DNA of 64,000 nt from Hydractinia symbiolongicarpus (lineage: Eukaryota > Cnidaria > Hydrozoa > Anthoathecata > Hydractiniidae). The stretch lies in NCBI RefSeq assembly GCF_029227915.1, contig NC_079889.1:3968001-4032000 (forward strand). Reading direction: 5' to 3'. Made by a program: the position numbers and the translations under genes. Numbering within the stretch: position 1 is the stretch's first letter; each line of letters opens with the position of its first letter. Shown here in pieces: positions 36,818-48,235 of this stretch. Under the pieces are notes generated by a model, which was given only the letters and a program-made list of their open reading frames with translations, was not told the DNA's origin and made no database searches.

Positions 36818-36935
36818 CCGTATACGTCTGTCTGTCTGTCACGCAAAATGGTAATCGCAGTAGTGGAACACACGAAATGTGGTAAATAAAGGACAGGCGA
36901 ACGTGTGGATTTAACCACAGGCCACCGACTTGGTA
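36818..36935 (+). repeat. Copy of the CCCGTATACGTCTGTCTGTC dispersed repeat
   Basis: ACCCGTATACGTCTGTCTGT, CACGCAAAATGGTAATCGC, AAAGGACAGGCGAACGTGTG and TTAACCACAGGCCACCGACT occur in the family order. Confidence 0.8.
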
Positions 36936-37427
36936 CTTATATTTTTTAAAAAAGCGTATGTATTCAAGCGACAATTATAGTTAATTTTTAATGGTCGACG
37001 TTATCAGGAATAAAAAATGCGTCACTGACAATAAGCGGAAGTTAATAGCAAAATCGTTGTTTTTTTTTCCTTGGCAGGGAATACTGTATTGATTACTTTT
37101 TTTCACACAATCCGCAGGAATGTGTGTTTGGTTTAGCCTTTCTTCGTCTCCGGATAAAAAAATAAACACATTGGTGAATCTTTTACGCGGAGCCAGCTCT
37201 GATGCGTTCATGCGTGAAGTTTATGCATAGTTTTTATTCCCCTTAGCTAACTTCCCCAAAACTTTGTTATTTGCATTGACCGGCTAAGTATCGTTTACTG
37301 CGAGGCCAGGTTTTATTCGAAAATCGACAAAAATACTTGAAGAAAGTTGTAGTAGAGCTAGTTAACAAATAAACATTGTTGACTTATATTTTGTTAAAAG
37401 AGTAAAATGTTTTTGTATTTTTTTTTA

Positions 37428-37575
37428 TTAGTAGCGAGCTAGCCTAGCTAGCTAGTGTTTGTGAACTAGCTATATCCACTAGCCAACTTAGCTCTGCTGG
37501 TCTCTGCTGTAACTAGGTAGCTATAGATACGCTAGCTCTAGCTAGATGTTGGTGACTTTCTGAGCTAACCTGTTA
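37428..37575. repeat. CTAG/GCTAGCTA-rich low-complexity stretch
   Basis: Repeated AGCTAGCCTAGCTAGCTAG-like phrases recur over about 150 bp, partly self-complementary. No coding content. Confidence 0.7.
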
Positions 37576-38286
37576 TAGCTGGCTATAATGTAAAAGTTAA
37601 TGCAAAAAAAAACAACCAGTACTTGACCTGCAAACACAGAACATATGCAGAGCGTCTGGTTAGTTGAATCCACTAATATCAGTTAGAGGAGAAAACTAAT
37701 TATGGAACAATGCTATTTAGACGTACTCGTCCAAAATTAGCAGAATAATCTAGGCTAATTTGGATGACGAATGCCTAATTAAGCTAACAAATCCTAAATC
37801 ATGGAATCCTAATTTGGCAAATTACATCATTTTGTTTTCCACCATATTTAAAACGTACGTGTGGCTTGAATCACCTACAGAAAATCGCTTAAATAATTGA
37901 AAAAGAACCAATCTCTCCCATGCCTTTTCTAAAGTGTGTACATAGCTACTACAGAGCCTAGCTTTATATTTAGGAAGGTAAAATGATAGATTTAGTGCTT
38001 GCGTATCAAATGGGGATGAACTGGGATCTGTTATATATAGCCTAAATATTTCTTTGTGTATTAGAGAATCGCCTTATTAGCAGCACCTGCGTAGTTAGCA
38101 AATAGGTGTGTGTGGGCAACATTACTATAAAGTCCCAGACCCTCCATCGATGTTCTTGTTGCTGTCGTTGCATGGCAAACATTAGAAAAAATTTTTTCGC
38201 AGACTCCAGTATTTTTTCCTAAGAGTTTATAGCTTCTTTACAGCTTCTATTCAAGTTTTTGTTTTTTGATTTGAACAATTAAATGT
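37576..38286. other. Intergenic stretch, nothing recognised
   Basis: AT-rich DNA with an AATTAGGC/CTAATTTGG-like set of short repeats near 37735-37815; no coding support. Confidence 0.35.
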
Positions 38287-38525
38287 AATGCTTTTCGTCG
38301 TGTCGCATCTTTCTAAGTGGTATGGTTTTCGTTGCGTCGTAATGCTTTTCGTCGTGTCGTATCTTTCTTCGTGGTATGGTTTTTGTTGCGTCGTAATGCT
38401 TTTCGTCGTGTCGCATCTTATTTTGTGGTGTGGTTTTCTTCGCATCGTAATGGTTTTCGTCGTGGCGTATTACTCATGTTGGTGTGATCTCATGTTTCGT
38501 CGTGTCGTATGTCACTTCGTGGGGT
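38287..38525 (+). repeat. 54-bp tandem repeat array (about 4 units)
   Basis: Units start AATGCTTTTCGTCGTGTCG at 38287, 38341 and 38395, each 54 bp; a fourth, diverged unit starts at 38449 and trails off. The period is a multiple of three, so open frames appear on both strands (Val/Cys/Phe-rich on plus), but these follow from the repeat. An inverted relative lies at 39028-39205. Confidence 0.9.
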
Positions 38526-39027
38526 ATTTCACTTTGTGGCGGAATAATTATGTTTTTTTTACACGGAATTATTAATTTTGTTAAGCTTTTACACAATATA
38601 TTTAACTTTCTTTCTAGCGGCTTTGGTCTACTGGGTAGAGCTAGCTATTATTTTTGTCATTTTCTTTTAATAAACGATACATTCTTAGCTATAGATTTAC
38701 CTAGTTATACATTTTTAGCATGCTACACTGTATAATCTATTATCTATTTTGTAGTTTAAATGGATTCTGATAAAAATATCAAAAATCAAGTAAACTAATT
38801 ACATAAACATAAATTATTACATAAAACTCTTACACAACACATAATATTTCTTCATAATCACAAATGTAAAACTACATAAAAATAAAATATAATTTTTAGC
38901 ACTAAACTAAAGGTTTTGTTTATTTTACTGCACTTTGTTCATGTGACTTAGATTTCTTGTAAGCGCTACACGAATTTAGTAATTTCGTGTTAAAAAAGCA
39001 TAAAAATTTTCGCTACGAATTATCTAA

Positions 39028-39205
39028 AATACGCCACGAAGTGAAATACGCCACGAAGTGAAATACGCCGCGACGAAAACAAATACGACTCGATGAAGCG
39101 TAAAACCACCCCAGAAAGAAAAATACGACGCGACAAAAACCACACCACGAAGAAAGATACGAAACGACGAAAAGCATTTGCGACGCGACGAGAACCATAC
39201 ACGAA
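39028..39205 (-). repeat. Inverted counterpart of the 54-bp array
   Basis: ACGCCACGAAGTGAAATACG twice, then AAATACGACGCGACAAAAAC, AAGATACGAAACGACGAAAA and GCATTTGCGACGCGACGAGA. These are complements, with divergence, of the CGTCGTGTCGTATCTTTCTTCGTGG units at 38287-38525. The two arrays face each other across about 500 bp. Confidence 0.8.
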
Positions 39206-40780
39206 TATTGTCCCATATATAACTCCATAATATATAACTGTATTTTTACATTGTATATAGCTATAAATAAGTTTTGGTTTACATCTGCTTTTTTGCGCTT
39301 GCTCAGGCATTCTCCGGGTCGGAAAATGTCATGTAATACTTTTAAACCAAGTACAAGTCCATATTTTTCAGGGTAGCCAATATGATTTGAGGGAAAACAC
39401 GCCATTCACCCAGTCACCTCTTCATAAATAGGGGCTGAATTTTTTCAGATTCTTTGTTTTCTAACTTCAAACCTGTCATATTGTGTAGTTTTAGGTGATT
39501 TTTTGCTAGTTTAGCTTTACTTTAATTCAGATACTTGTAGTTCTTGTTTAATCAAAGCTTCTTTTGTAAGAGTTTGACCGTGAAACGTCTTTGTTTTCTC
39601 TCAACCGAAAATTGTGCACTAGTTTTGCCAATGTGACTATAGATGTTTTTTAAACTTTTTTTAACAGGATTTCTTTAATCTGGTGATCTGTTGTTTGTAT
39701 TTTTTTATATACCTATAAATACAATAAAATAATACTTGATACAGTGATGTTGAGATGATATAACCTTTACAATTACAAATTTAGAAATTAACTTCTGTCG
39801 CTTTATATAAGGTATTTGATTATTTTACAATATGTACCTTTTCATCACACAAATTTCTAAAATTTAGGCCATAATGCCCAATGCAAGAATGCATGGAATG
39901 AATAGAAGTTTTTGATGCTCATTTATGTCTTATATAACATACAGTTACAATGAAAAAAAGGTTGTATTTATTATAGTGTTTAACTTATGAAGTCTTTTTC
40001 ATATTCCTGTACAAGTTCTTTTTCTCGCATTGACAGATTTTCATTACCATATTTAGGTTGATCTGTTACACATAGAAACCCAGACTGCTAGCAATTTACA
40101 TCGCGGTGCTCGACGCTTTCGAGGAGGTCCACCTAGTCGAGAAAATATCGGATTGCGTGTTCAAACCGATAGGTTTTCTTGTTTGCTTTGTTTTTGTCAT
40201 CGTAATGGAGAACAAAGTAACCTTGTAGTGTCTGCTAAAAAATAATAGTTTGCTTAGTTGAGCATAAAAGTATATAAAGTAAAAATTTGCTGTCTTAATA
40301 CTTTAAATAATCATCAGAGCTAACAATATTATTTAATAAAGTTTAAGCTTTCCTGCTTGGTCACCTTCAACGCACGCTACTTTTTATTTATGATCTTGAA
40401 AACGAATACGAGGCTGTTATAATATGTACCGCATGACGTGGAGATTTGTACAGAAAAAATTAAAACAAAATTATTTTTAATTTTTTTTTTAATCCATGCA
40501 CAAAATTAAGCAAAGTAATAATTTCACCCCCATTTACAAACGAGACAAAAACTAAGCGAATTATTTATAAGCGCACGTGTCACCAAGTCTGGAAAATTTT
40601 CTACGTGTCAGAGAAAAAAATTAATGAAGAAAAGCAAGAAGAATAAAACAAGAATTTTGTTTATTAATTTTTCCTCCAAAAAGGCAAATTAATTATAAAT
40701 AGTTTTCTAAATTAAACGAACATAGCAAAGTTTTTTTCGTTTCGCATTCTGAGTACACTTGTTTCAAAATCAACCGTGAG
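39206..40780. other. Intergenic stretch, nothing strong
   Basis: At 40095-40175 CATCGCGGTGCTCGACGC is followed by a GTTCAAACCGATAGG phrase resembling a tRNA B-box, perhaps a SINE head, but too diverged for a call. Otherwise AT-rich. Confidence 0.35.
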
Positions 40781-40854
40781 AATTGGCCTTAAGGCAAGAT
40801 TTTCTATACAATGTTTACCGAAGCATATATGTTTCTTCATTTCGTGATTTTACA

Positions 40855-41876
40855 ATGTCTGGGTGTGCTGCCATTGGTTGTGAGAATAACAGTAAAAAGA
40901 ACAAAGACAAAAGTTTTTTCTTGCTTCCTACTGAACCAAGCGTAAGAGCTTGGTTCAGTAGGAAGTAGCTTGGGTTAGGGCAATCAGCAGGAAAAATCTT
41001 TCAAATAATGTATTCTTATGTTCTGATCATTTTGATAGTGAGAAAGATTTTGACCTAAGTTGGGAAATGCAGAGCAGACTGCACTACACATCTAGACTTG
41101 TTTTAAACGACGTCTCGTGAAAGGCGCGGCATCATCTCGTTTCCCGCACAAGCAACAAAAAGAAAAGGCGCGACCAACTTTAAAAAAGAGAGCTGAAAAG
41201 AGGATTCAAAACGAGGTATATTGTTATTACTCCTAGTATTAACATATCTTTCTTTTTCCGCGTTTTTCGAAGCAATAAAAGAATATGGAGTGGATGCTGT
41301 TGTTAAGATTGTTTCATTTTTTTTGCAATGCTTGTTTTAAAGGTTGTTGAAGCAGCGTTTCAAGAGACTTCTCTAAATGAAGAGACTAGCAATTCTTTAG
41401 CTGTCGACTTTGACAGCACGAATGAAAGATTTTCAATAGGCGTGCAAACAGAAAAAGAAGATCGCGGAAGTCAATATAAAAACCCGTTATTACGAAGCAT
41501 TTTATTAGCTGAGCTTGCTAGCTAATTCCTTGTGTCAAACAGAACAAGAAGAAACATCGTTGGTTGTTTTTAAATTTTCTTTCCTAAGAAATGCTCTACA
41601 GATCAAGAGGGGGAGATAAAACCATTATTCTTTGTGGCATATTCAAAGCCAACAAAACGATTTGTGGCCAAGGTGGTAAAAGAAGAGAACAATTACAACT
41701 ACTTGTCGAACATCAAAAACATTCATGCCCACGCTACTGAAGAAAAGAAAGAGAGCAAGAAGGACCGACAAAAGCGTCAGCTGGAACTTATAGTTGCACC
41801 AGAAGAAAGGCCTTCTCGCGACGAATTAATCGAAAGATCGCTAAAATATAAGAGAATAGAATTGTCAAATATCTAA
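40855..41876 (+). pseudogene. THAP-domain gene, broken
   Basis: MSGCAAIGCENN followed by SFFLLPTEPS is the start of a THAP C2CH zinc-finger domain. The domain resumes in another frame from 40971 as WVRAISRKNLSNNVFLCSDH, with DFDLSWEMQSRLHYTSR next. The break coincides with a perfect 18-bp hairpin at 40924-40965. A further frame change follows near 41115. A basic linker ends at a GAG|GTATAT donor (41215), then a 127-bp intron and acceptor TTTTAAAG, and a phase-0 exon from 41343 (VVEAAFQETS to a stop at 41525). Another fragment at 41634-41876 (AYSKPTKRFVAKVVKEENN, then a Lys/Glu-rich end) looks like the C-terminal part. THAP proteins bind DNA and many derive from P-element transposases. The introns suggest a host-type gene that has decayed. 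Confidence 0.7.
40924..40965. repeat. 18-bp perfect hairpin inside the THAP domain
   Basis: CTTCCTACTGAACCAAGC at 40924-40941, loop GTAAGA, and the exact complement at 40948-40965. One arm is the THAP coding sequence itself; the other looks like a templated inverted copy that broke the frame. Confidence 0.95.
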
Positions 41877-41899
41877 CTATCATCTTGATATTTTAACTT

Positions 41900-43800
41900 A
41901 ATAAAAAACACTTCAAAGATCAAGTTAAATTTAAAGGTTTCAAACGTATTAAGAACAATTTTTTCCTGAATTCTGTAAAATTAAAAACACATTTAAGCTC
42001 TGCTAAAACTTAGATGTTCTTAAAAAAAGTTGAACTATTTTATAATCCAATTAAAAATAATGCTAGGAAATAAGTTTGGATTTAGTGTTCTTACTCGCCT
42101 TGCGCGTCTGGGTTTCTATATAAATGTCTACGTCAAATGCATAATTACGCATATTAAATTATTTACTCAGTCTTTTTTATGCGCAAGTTTGAGCGCTGTG
42201 TTTCAACATGGCCAAGAATATATTTCTGTTTATGTTGGCAAAAGATGAAGTTAGCGAACTTTAAAGACAGGTTTTGTTTCTTTTTCCAACTAATTGTTTG
42301 ATATTCAAATTTAATTTTTTTAGCAGACACTACCTTTAAACAGACCCGACATGAGATTTACCTAAAATAAGATTTCAAACCGATATGGGATATCATTGTG
42401 TTTACACAAAGTTTTTTATATCGGGGTTACGTGAGCTGCACATGCGCCATAACTTTGTACACATGTGCAATAAGCTTTTTGCGCATGCGTAATAGCTTTG
42501 TACACATGCGCAAGGCAAATCGTGTTTACATGAATATTTTGAGGGCGTCAGGAATGACACTCCGTTTTTTTGGGCCGAAATGAAATCAACATCGAAATAA
42601 GTTTCATTTCGCCTGATATCATGCAAACATTTATTAAGACTACACAAGAAACCGAAATGAAATTTTCATTTCCCTCACCTGAAATGAAACAACATGTTAA
42701 GGCTAGCAAAACAGATAGGGGTGCGATCTAACAACGAGCTTATTTCTCTCCATTCTTTTTCGGTGTAGTTGAGTATGGCAAACGCAATTGATGTTTACGC
42801 ATCATCCAATCAAGCGAATCAATGTTATTGTTATTTAAGCGTCTATTGTTAGTTTTTCGCGCCTTTTTTTATTTCAAAACTATTAACTCCTCAGACGAAG
42901 ACAAAACTTTTTGTTATTCGTATGCGCATTCGTGTTATGCATCGATATCATATTCGCAAGTTCCTTTTTTTCTTCTTTTTATTGACTTACATTTCGAATC
43001 ATTCTAGTAGCTAGCAAGTAATAGAATTTCATACAGTGCAGTCTGGGTTCTAGTAAAATGTCAACAAGAAAATAATTATGTTAATTTATTTCTTTTTACT
43101 TCTCATGCTACAAATATGCTAAATTCTATGCTTAAAAAAAAGTTTATCAGAATTTATAGACATCACGATGACTTTGTAGCCTCCATACATTCAAGCCATT
43201 AGAGTTTTAGTTTGTCTTATTTAAAAGACACAAAATTCTAGTTTATGGCTAAAACCTGTTGCTATCAATCAAGATGATCAGCCTAGCAAAAACTTGAATG
43301 TCAAACATCTTGGTACCGTAATGTTAGTTTCTATTGTTGTCATAGAAACGTATTGTGTCCACTATTCAACATGACTACAGTTTTAGACAAAAGCGAAGCA
43401 AGCAAAACTGGCTAAATATTTTGACAAAGAAAAGCTAGGTAGCTATAACTAGTTACAGCTAACCTATTTAACCAGCAAGGATAGAGAAAGAAATCACTAT
43501 GTACTACATTTACTTTCGCTGTATTGGAATTATGTTAGCTACATCAGTTAAAAATTCCCTTTTGTTTAGTTATTAAACTTTATTTCATTATAATACACCT
43601 TTCCCAAAATTAAATTATCGATTACATCATCGGCATGAAAACGAGGCACTTCTTAGTAAACTTTGTAAACACTAAAAATACAGCTGGTGAGTGTGATACT
43701 TTTATGCGTTGTGAATGATCTTTTATTGTGTATTTTTCTAAAGGATTGAAGGTTTTTCTTAATGAAACCACTTATAATGCACTTAAAAACATACTTGTCT
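41900..43800. other. Intergenic interval with small palindromic clusters
   Basis: At 42433-42515 TTTGTACACATGTGCAATA and TTTGTACACATGCGCAAGG alternate with GCGCATGCGTAAT. At 42580-42700 CCGAAATGAAAT and ATTTCATTTCGCC phrases form several short inverted repeats, which look like ends of degraded DNA transposons. No coding support. Confidence 0.4.
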
Positions 43801-43825
43801 TGTAAACGAAGAATATGTATTTGTG

Positions 43826-44381
43826 ATGGCGAGTAGCAATCAGAAAGGTCAGCAAGAAATTTATCGTACTTTAATCTATCCAGGTATATCAACCTCTCGA
43901 CCTGGTAACTCTTGTTGCGTACTGTTATGCAAAAGTTCTACTCTTAATAAACCCAGAGTTAAACAGGCATTGGAATGTTTTCATTTCCATCGGATTCAAG
44001 TTGGAGAAAACAATGGGTAAGCATCATTTCAAGATATCGTAGAAAGGGAGGTGTGATGTGCTCACAGTAAACAAGAACACAAAAGTATGCGAAGTCCACT
44101 TTGAAGTACACTGTGTAAAATTAGGTTTTGGTTGTGAACGGAAAGCATTAATCAATGGCTCTGTGCCATATATATTTACGTTCAAACGAAATAATACAAC
44201 ACAAAAAAGGAAAAGTCCGAAAAAAGAGCACTTCCTGTAGTAGTCGAAACAGATTCTGAAAGCACATATGAAAGTTCTTCATCTGATTCTGCTGAAATCA
44301 CTGAAGAACAACCTGGTTTTTTCACTCCTGATGAATTAGAAACTATCAAAACTGAGGAATTCAATGTTAAAAGAAAAAACT
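43826..44381 (+). pseudogene. Second THAP-domain gene, frameshifted
   Basis: From the ATG at 43826 a frame gives SCCVLLCKSS with FHFHRI, the CxxxC half of a THAP zinc finger. The conserved Trp part (QWVSIISRYRRK) continues in another frame at about 44014-44050. DVLTVNKNTKVCEVHF, the C..H half, continues in a third, followed by SVPYIF, the AVPTIF-like box. After another shift near 44220 an acidic tail (TDSESTYESSSSDSAEI) runs to a stop near 44380. Three frame changes within one domain argue for decay rather than splicing, since no matching donors or acceptors are present. Confidence 0.65.
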
Positions 44382-44415
44382 AATTGATGATACTATAAAC
44401 GACTTTACTGAACAG

Positions 44416-44938
44416 CTAGCTGTGCGTGTAATGTTGATTTAATTTACCCCAATCTTTTGGGATTACTACAGGATTTACATCAATAAACTCATAGGGTTGT
44501 GTTTCGTTATGTTTTGATTTATTTGAAGTATTTGATATATTAATATTAGTAACAATCTTGATGGTATGTTCTAACGGTAGTAGTTGGTGTGACAATGTAG
44601 ATCGAACAAGGAAGTTCGCATATTTATTTAACTTTCTGCCACGCTCCAAAGTCTTAATAATTGCCACACCGTGCTGTTTACCACTATTTTGTCGATGCAT
44701 TTCAATTTCTTTTATTGTGAACGGTGGCATTTCCCCATGTTTTCCCTCACGCTTTTTCTTCAGTTTCATCGAAGACTAAATCTATATTTTCCTCAATTAT
44801 TTTAAGCAAAATATTTCTCATAGTATTGTCTTCCTCCATGTTTATATGAACGCGAATAATGTTATAAAGATTTGCCTCGTTTTCATGCACGCAATATTTT
44901 ACAAAATATAAATTCGGGAAAGGTGTATTAGGAATCAT
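44416..44938 (-). pseudogene. Transposon-like ORF remnant, two frames
   Basis: 44938-44747 encodes NLYNIIRVHINMEEDNT; 44769-44416 continues in another frame with FTIKEIEMHRQNSGK and GVAIIKTLERGRKL. I recall the 'EIE..RQ.SGK...AIIKT..RG+K' pattern from long repeat-associated proteins of cnidarians but cannot name the family. The overlap at 44747-44769 marks one frameshift. It is convergent with the THAP pseudogene. Confidence 0.4.
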
Positions 44939-45065
44939 AATACATATCTAATTTTTTTTTCATCAACGCGAGTTTAACTTTAAGAAATTTTAATTTCTTT
45001 CGTCAACTGCTGAAGTTTACTTTTACAAAGATTACTAACTACATTTTGTTCTTATTATCAAAAGT

Positions 45066-45857
45066 TTATTCATCACAAAAACCATTCCCTCCTGAAGTGT
45101 CTGACATATCACTACTCCATGCCTGATCTGAAGAGATAATTCCACCATTTTTTATATAGCATCTTGCTTTTGTCTCCATATACTCTTTTATGGCGATGGA
45201 GTTTTTTGTCAGATATGCTTTCGTAATTTTTATTCCTTTTGCCACTCTTTGGTTGAGCATAGGGTCGAAGTAGCCCCCAAGTCTGTAATTTGTTGTTGCA
45301 TATCCAGGGCGAAGATTAGCCGGTGCGTCATTCAAACACGTAACAATGCTCCAAACGTGCTTGGCAAATGCTTCATCTGCTAAAGAAGAAACTGTGGCGG
45401 TAATCAAATCTTTACATTTTTTCTTGTTGAACATATTCGCTACGGTGTACGATTTCATCGCAATGGGAAAATTTTTCTGCAATCGCGCAAAGTCGTACCA
45501 TTCGTTATCAATGGTATGGAGTTTATCATTGAGCATCGACACATCAACTTGCCAATTTTGAACGAAATTTTCAAATTTTTTGGGATCAGCTCGATTATCA
45601 AATTGGTTGCAAACTTTCCCTGTGATAAAGTAAAAGGGTATCACGTGGCAATTTTGGAAGCCATTCACATCATTTTTATCTACTGTTAGTCGGACCTTCA
45701 TTGCTCCTGCCAATTCTTCTAAAGCTTTTTTTGTTCCATCTCCAAAATCTTCACTTCGTTTTTGATAGCATTGCTCTTTCAGTACCCTTTGAAACGAAGT
45801 TTCAGCATTGCAATGAAATGTTAATAATATGAATATAATAGATGAAAAAAACGCCAT
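45066..45857 (-). CDS. Intronless secreted Cys-containing protein, family not recognised
   Basis: 263 aa from the ATG at 45857; an in-frame upstream ATG at 45911 would precede a non-hydrophobic start, so the later one is chosen because it begins a clear signal peptide (MAFFSSIIFILLTFHCNA). The mature part has seven cysteines spread through the chain and no membrane segment. A notable block is NCHVIPFYFITGKVCN, where His-Pro between cysteines recalls, weakly, secreted His-Me-finger nucleases; I do not claim that function. The C-terminus is Gly/Ser/Asp-rich (SDMSDTSGGNGFCDE). There are no introns, unlike neighbouring genes, so it may be a retrocopy or lineage-specific gene. A possible acceptor (TTTACGTACGAG) lies 13 bases upstream of the ATG. 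Confidence 0.7.
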   Translation of the reverse strand: MAFFSSIIFILLTFHCNAETSFQRVLKEQCYQKRSEDFGDGTKKALEELAGAMKVRLTVDKNDVNGFQNCHVIPFYFITGKVCNQFDNRADPKKFENFVQNWQVDVSMLNDKLHTIDNEWYDFARLQKNFPIAMKSYTVANMFNKKKCKDLITATVSSLADEAFAKHVWSIVTCLNDAPANLRPGYATTNYRLGGYFDPMLNQRVAKGIKITKAYLTKNSIAIKEYMETKARCYIKNGGIISSDQAWSSDMSDTSGGNGFCDE

Positions 45858-46049
45858 ATTACTTTCTCTCGTACGTAAAGAAATTAGTGCAAAATAGATT
45901 CTGAGCTTCAACCCGGAATTTCCACCTTTGTACCTTTTTGTACAAGATTAATGAACCATATAAAAAGTGCATTTGTAATCTTTGTGCATTTGACATTTTG
46001 GCAGAATAGTAAAAAGCTTTGATATGTTCATTGGACTGTGGCATTATTT

Positions 46050-47800
46050 ACGTTATTACGAAATACACAGCATGCTTTAGTGTTAGCCCTACCGAGTCGC
46101 ACAAGAAAATTGAGTAAATAATATAATGAAATAATGATCACCACCCTTTATGTGATGGTAATCGGCCCTGTAAGGGTGCGTAAGGTTTGTGGCTCTTTTT
46201 GTGAGTAGAGAGGTGTCGTAAATGTGCGAAACCTTCAAGCTGCAAACTTCGATACAAAACATTTGTCGTGTTTTGTATGAAAGTCTATAGTATTGCTTTA
46301 ATAGGTAAACACTGCTACTTTGTAGCGTTGCTTACTTACCTTGTGTGTGACGTGTGCAAAGAGTTAGTTATGATTGTGTATATTTTCAAAATTGTTGCCA
46401 TGCAGCCTTTATTCCTTTGATCTTTCCGCAGGTTTCAAAAAACTAGAGGGTTGCAAAATTAAAAAACGCATTTCTATACGTCATTTTGGCATGTAACCCC
46501 TGTAATATTATTTGATGATCCAACTAGAGTTCAACATGACCATCTAGGCGAACGAGGGATGAGGAAGTGCAGCGGAAAACCTTTTTAAAAATTTTCTGTT
46601 CTAACTGATTAATGCAGAAATACATTGTACACAAACGAACCAATTTAAAGATTTTGGCTGCAAACATTTTTTAAGAGAACATCACAAAACCGGTTAAGTA
46701 GCGGTAATTTTTATGCTTTTTTAATGTTCTTATTCCATTTGACATAAGAGGATTTCCAATACTTAAGGGTTATTTTTTATCCACAATTAACTTTAGAACA
46801 AAAGACTGCCAAATGTGTTTTTGTGCACAGTGACAACTTATTTTTCACAGTTCCACAAATTTCATTAATTTTAACCAAACTGACTGTCTTTTTTGGATGG
46901 ATGGGGGTAACAACAGGTTGTCATCTGTGTTTTTTATTCAGCTAAAGTTGTGGGAAAGTTATTCTTAAAACAATTACACGGCAAAAGCTGTGTCACAGTG
47001 AGTGGCTTGCTGTATTTTAGATACATTGTACCAGAAGGTGTGGCTCAGGTTTTTCTTCACTTAAGCGCCAAACTTGACGTTCAAGGCCGAAAAGGCTTTA
47101 TCGTTGTGACCGCTCCAATCCTCCAATAGATTTGCATCACACCCCATACCTGTCCCAAGACTTCAAATCGGTTGTACAACATGGTCTGCTTGCCAGTAGA
47201 AATTGCCAGACTAGAAACGAGCATAAACCTGTCGTTAAATGAACAATCAGGAAAATACGTGGTAGCTCCCTAAGACTCATATGATCTGAGGGACTGCATA
47301 TTTTGGGGACGAGGTTAGATATCAGCTATATGTATCATCCATATTTATCATACTCAGAAATAAGAGAAAGAAACAAAAAATTCCCTGGGACATGGAACTT
47401 AAAACCTTTTTTGGTTTAATTTAAAATTAATAACTTTTAGAATTTTAGAAATCGGGTTAAGTTTAGGATATGTACAGAAAAAATTAGAAGGTTAAAAATA
47501 ATATATACACTCAAATTATAAATCATAATTGATATGACTACTAAAGACTTGTTGTACGAAATCAAATATTGTTACTAGTTGCTACTCATCCCAAAAGCTC
47601 TAGACGCATAAAGCATTATAATAATCTGCTTCGCCTTTTATCTAACCACTGACAGTATTTTTGTTATATCTTGATTTTGAAGGTGTTCTACCTCCACTTG
47701 GCTCTCTACCTCGGATCTATTGAACAATATTTCATTTCGTGTGGCAATACACTGGGTTCCCGCTGAGTAGATATTCCTGCCGGACGACTCTTATTCATGA
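46050..47800. other. Intergenic stretch, no gene seen
   Basis: Mixed composition without persistent frames. A partial CAACCTCG-family end (GGGACGAGGTTAGATATC) is at about 47315. Confidence 0.4.
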
Positions 47801-47804
47801 CCTT

Positions 47805-47905
47805 GAGTTAACGACTAGTCCATATTAACCTTTTTATTGTCTGTCTGTCAGCCAGAAATGGTAACTGTCAGGTGGACTTTCGTGGATTTTTATAGACCTA
47901 CAATT
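47805..47905 (+). repeat. Diverged copy of the GTCTGTCTGTC dispersed repeat
   Basis: TTAACGACTAGTCCATATTAA leads into TTGTCTGTCTGTCAGCCAGA, AATGGTAACTGTCAGG and TTTCGTGGATTTTTATAGAC. The ACTAGT block, at the end of other copies, here stands at the start. Confidence 0.6.
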
Positions 47906-48235
47906 AGTTCTATAAATTTTGTTGTAACAAGTTCATAATTTTCATCAAATAATTTTAGAAGCCAATTTAGCCCTACAATGCATCACCCCTTAAAAACCTA
48001 GGCTTATTGAAGTTCTTTTCTTAATCAGTGCAAAGTTTGAGAAAATGCGAACGTGCTAGCTTGCGTTAGAATGTTTTTTTGGAGACATTGATCACACACA
48101 CACTCTTTTTTAAATGTTAAGTCGTTAAGCTGAATTTAAGTGACTTGATTTCGAGTAAATTGCGCACGGCATTGTTTTTAACACTAATTACGGACGTAAT
48201 TGTACACAATAAAGTAAAATTTTAGTTGAGTCTTC

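Noticed and set aside
38288-38575. Val/Cys/Phe-rich frame with internal repeats
   Set aside because: Explained by the 54-bp tandem repeat whose period is a multiple of three; frames on both strands are open for the same reason.
40095-40175. Possible tRNA gene or SINE head
   Set aside because: Only a B-box-like GTTCAAACC is convincing; no cloverleaf pairing could be drawn.
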